Program-made: the position numbers and the translations under genes
Notes under the pieces: model-generated
Seen by the model: the letters and a program-made list of their open reading frames with translations, nothing else
The model's database searches: none
Told to the model about the DNA's origin: nothing
Source: Oscillospiraceae bacterium
GTDB taxonomy: Bacteria; Bacillota; Clostridia; Oscillospirales; Oscillospiraceae
Assembly: GCA_015068155.1 (NCBI GenBank)
Contig: SVLC01000006.1
Location: 1 to 51,159, forward strand
Length of the DNA stretch: 51,159 nucleotides
Direction: 5' to 3'
Part shown: in pieces, positions 49,641 through 51,159 of the stretch
Numbering within the stretch: position 1 is the stretch's first letter
Layout of the letters: each line of letters opens with the position of its first letter

Positions 49641-50430
49641 GCTCCGGCACCTCCTTTTCCGGGTTATTGATCAAACGGACTGTGGGATTTTCACCGTTGA
49701 CATCATCTTCCAGCGTAACGGTATTATTTTTGCACATATCCAAAATGGATATAAACGTAGCAACGATCTCCGAACGGCTGCGGTTGCCCTTGAACAAATT
49801 CTTTAGTTTCTCCATGCCCCGCAGCAGCAGATGGCGCAACAATTCACCGGTTTTGCGGGTAACGGGATAGGGCTCTTTGCCGACGATACCCTTAAAGTTT
49901 ACCGTAGGCGGCGGCAGCCGGCGCTGACTGCGCTCGGAAATATTATCCAGCGCCCGCAAAAGATCTGCAGTAGTATGCTTATAGCGATATGTTTTGTCCC
50001 GGCGCAAAGGCTCCGGCTCTTTTGTAAAGATGCAGCGGCCGATCTCGTTGCGGGGTTCCAGCCAGATCATGGCCGTGCGCACCGCTTCGATGGCCTCCTT
50101 GCGCTGGCGCTCAATGAGCTGGGCGCGAAGCTGATCCAGCTCGCTTTCCGCTTCGGCTTGCTCCGCAGCGGACAGGAGCATCTTGGTCTTGATCAGCATC
50201 AGATGGGACGCCATGGTAATAAACTCGCTGGCGATCTCCATATCCAGCCGCTTCATTTCTTCCAGATAAGCCAGATATTGCTCCAAAATGGCGGTAATGG
50301 AAACGTCCTGGATCTCTATTTTATTTTTACTCAGCAGCAGGAAGATCACGTCCAGCGGACCTTCAAAATCTTCCATCTGCTCGGTGCGGGTATGGACAAT
50401 ACCCTCCAGGCGATATTGCGGCTCTGTCAT
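49627..50430 (-). CDS. scpA: SMC-associated segregation protein ScpA
   Basis: A 267-residue kleisin bridging the SMC heads. The N-terminal FEGPLDVIFLLLSKNKIEIQ is followed by SEFITMASHLMLIKTKMLL, an acidic/charged linker and a C-terminal winged helix (SRSEIVATFISILDMCKNNT). It is the first gene of a scpA-scpB-DUF2953-gerW-dac-rluB-flavoprotein series with overlapping or short junctions, likely one operon. Confidence 0.95.
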   Translation of the reverse strand: MTEPQYRLEGIVHTRTEQMEDFEGPLDVIFLLLSKNKIEIQDVSITAILEQYLAYLEEMKRLDMEIASEFITMASHLMLIKTKMLLSAAEQAEAESELDQLRAQLIERQRKEAIEAVRTAMIWLEPRNEIGRCIFTKEPEPLRRDKTYRYKHTTADLLRALDNISERSQRRLPPPTVNFKGIVGKEPYPVTRKTGELLRHLLLRGMEKLKNLFKGNRSRSEIVATFISILDMCKNNTVTLEDDVNGENPTVRLINNPEKEVPEHGTN

Positions 50431-50463
50431 GGCGGCTCCTTATAATCCCAGTATATCCAGTTT

Positions 50464-50491
50464 ATTATACCACAATTTTTAATTTGTGCAA
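50464..50491 (-). promoter_or_regulatory. Promoter of the scpA operon
   Basis: TTGCAC (50486-50491) and TATAAT (50464-50469) on the minus strand, spacing 16 bp. Confidence 0.7.
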
Positions 50492-50518
50492 GTATTTCCT
50501 GATAAAATATGCTGACTA

Positions 50519-50547
50519 TTGCATTTTCCGGAAGAACATGCTAAAAT
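50519..50547 (+). promoter_or_regulatory. Promoter of the small membrane protein gene
   Basis: TTGCAT (50519-50524) and TAAAAT (50542-50547), spacing 17 bp, divergent from the scpA promoter. Confidence 0.65.
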
Positions 50548-50578
50548 AAGACAAAATACAACTTTGGAGGTATGCATA

Positions 50579-50866
50579 ATGGAAAAGAAACAACCCCGTT
50601 TCCGGCAATTGGAAAGTTTTCTGACCTTGATCTTGTATGTGGACCTGGCGCTGTTCGTCGCCTACCTGGTAACCGCCGGCCTGGGACTGGTGGTAGTAAA
50701 GATCATTTTGGCTGTGGCTGCCATGCTGGTGGCAGCATTCTGCGGTTGGATGCTTTACTGCGCCAAGGAGCTGTTTAAGCCCAGAGGTCTGTGGCTGACC
50801 TGTGCATTCTTCTCGGTGATCCTTTGCACCGCGGTATCCCTGATCTGCAACTTCCCCGCCCCGTAA
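50579..50866 (+). CDS. Small hypothetical membrane protein
   Basis: Not recognised. 95 residues with three predicted helices (about 14-33, 37-58 and 70-90) and a basic N-terminus (MEKKQPRFRQLE). GGAGG lies 8 nt before the ATG, and a promoter and a terminator frame it as a single-gene unit. Confidence 0.75.
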   Translation: MEKKQPRFRQLESFLTLILYVDLALFVAYLVTAGLGLVVVKIILAVAAMLVAAFCGWMLYCAKELFKPRGLWLTCAFFSVILCTAVSLICNFPAP

Positions 50867-50874
50867 AAGCCGTT

Positions 50875-50905
50875 GCCCCGCCGGAAATACCGGCGGGGCA
50901 TATTT
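50875..50905 (+). terminator. Terminator of the small membrane protein gene
   Basis: GCCCCGCCGG pairs with its complement (50890-50899), followed by ATATTTTT. It lies between convergent genes. Confidence 0.85.
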
Positions 50906-51159
50906 TTATGTTTCTTCTGTTTTCCAAGGGGTGGGGACGCCGTCGACGTAATGCCAGTAGTTGCCCGGCTGGGTGGGCTCGGTTTCGGAGTAGAAATAGA
51001 TGGTGGCATTTTCTATTTCGTCGTTTGCCCCAAAAAGTCCACCGCCACTGGTTATTCCAAAGATCTTGATCTGTTCCCACTGGCTTTGGGTACCATGATA
51101 ATATATTCTGGTGAATTTCTCGCAGCCAAGCAACTGATCATGATCGATATCCTGCATCC
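50906..51159 (-). CDS. C-terminal end of a BspA-type leucine-rich-repeat surface protein (partial)
   Basis: The last 84 residues or so of a gene cut by the window edge. IYYHGTQSQWEQIKI followed by ENATIYFYSETEPTQPGNYW and HYVDGVPTPW is the typical closing segment of LRR_5/BspA-like proteins of gut Firmicutes. The ending of the sensor at 29337-32057 (YGGTMDQWENV) is of the same type. The start lies outside the window; the first visible ATG near 51157 is probably internal. Confidence 0.8.
   Translation of the reverse strand, partial: MQDIDHDQLLGCEKFTRIYYHGTQSQWEQIKIFGITSGGGLFGANDEIENATIYFYSETEPTQPGNYWHYVDGVPTPWKTEET

Overview
The window reads as chromosome of an anaerobic, probably gut-dwelling member of the Clostridia (Oscillospiraceae-like Firmicutes). 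This rests on several things: near-consensus sigma-A promoters (TTGACA-N17-TATAAT) and strong AGGAGG ribosome binding sites; lipobox lipoproteins; the scr-dnaX-ybaB-recR block; scpA-scpB-DUF2953-gerW(ytfJ)-dac-rluB synteny; and a Gram-positive-type maltodextrin ABC transporter. The GerW-family gene points to a sporulating lineage. No CRISPR array, phage or insertion sequence was seen.

Layout. 1-1.7 kb (minus): smpB, a cyclophilin and ssrA (tmRNA), i.e. trans-translation. 1.7-3.1 kb: a MATE exporter. 3.1-13 kb (minus): a starch/maltodextrin locus. A surface lipoprotein pullulanase has its own terminator. It is followed by an operon with a consensus promoter and a 26-bp perfect palindrome at the transcript start: an InlB-repeat/SusE-like lipoprotein, a binding protein, two permeases and a lipoprotein alpha-amylase. 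No ATPase is encoded here. 13-15 kb: a family-4 uracil-DNA glycosylase and a D-Ala-D-Ala carboxypeptidase homologue that has lost its catalytic Ser and KTG Lys. 15.1-19 kb (plus): a ComEA-like protein, an OmpR-type two-component pair, exonuclease III and a small membrane protein. 19-20.4 kb: tRNA-Thr(CGT) and a split chromate-type transporter. 20.4-26.7 kb (minus): a LUD protein, an aspartate aminotransferase, a Na/Pi cotransporter, dUTPase, an alpha/beta hydrolase and a PAP2 phosphatase.

26.8-32.6 kb (minus) is the most unusual part: two tandem modules, each an ECF sigma factor whose last codons overlap by 14 nt the start of a single-pass membrane protein. One partner carries an extracellular beta-propeller. 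The other carries a solute-binding-protein domain plus leucine-rich repeats. The two modules share a leader motif at the same distance from the sigma start codon and the same overlap sequence. I infer two paralogous sigma/surface-sensor switches with swapped sensor domains.

32.7-38.9 kb (plus): a YhcC radical SAM protein, a TIGR04255 protein, two AT-rich orphan genes flanking a YugP-type metallopeptidase, then an AbrB regulator / Met-gamma-lyase-family / EamA exporter operon. 39-41.7 kb: a GIY-YIG protein, a membrane protein, a hotdog thioesterase, a HAD hydrolase and an esterase. 41.7-50.5 kb (minus): recR, ybaB, dnaX, large SRP RNA, acpP, an HI0933-like flavoprotein, rluB, an intact Dac, gerW, DUF2953, scpB and scpA. 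The right edge holds a small membrane protein and the C-terminus of a BspA-like leucine-rich-repeat protein cut by the window. Every base stretch longer than 300 nt is covered by a gene or RNA gene.
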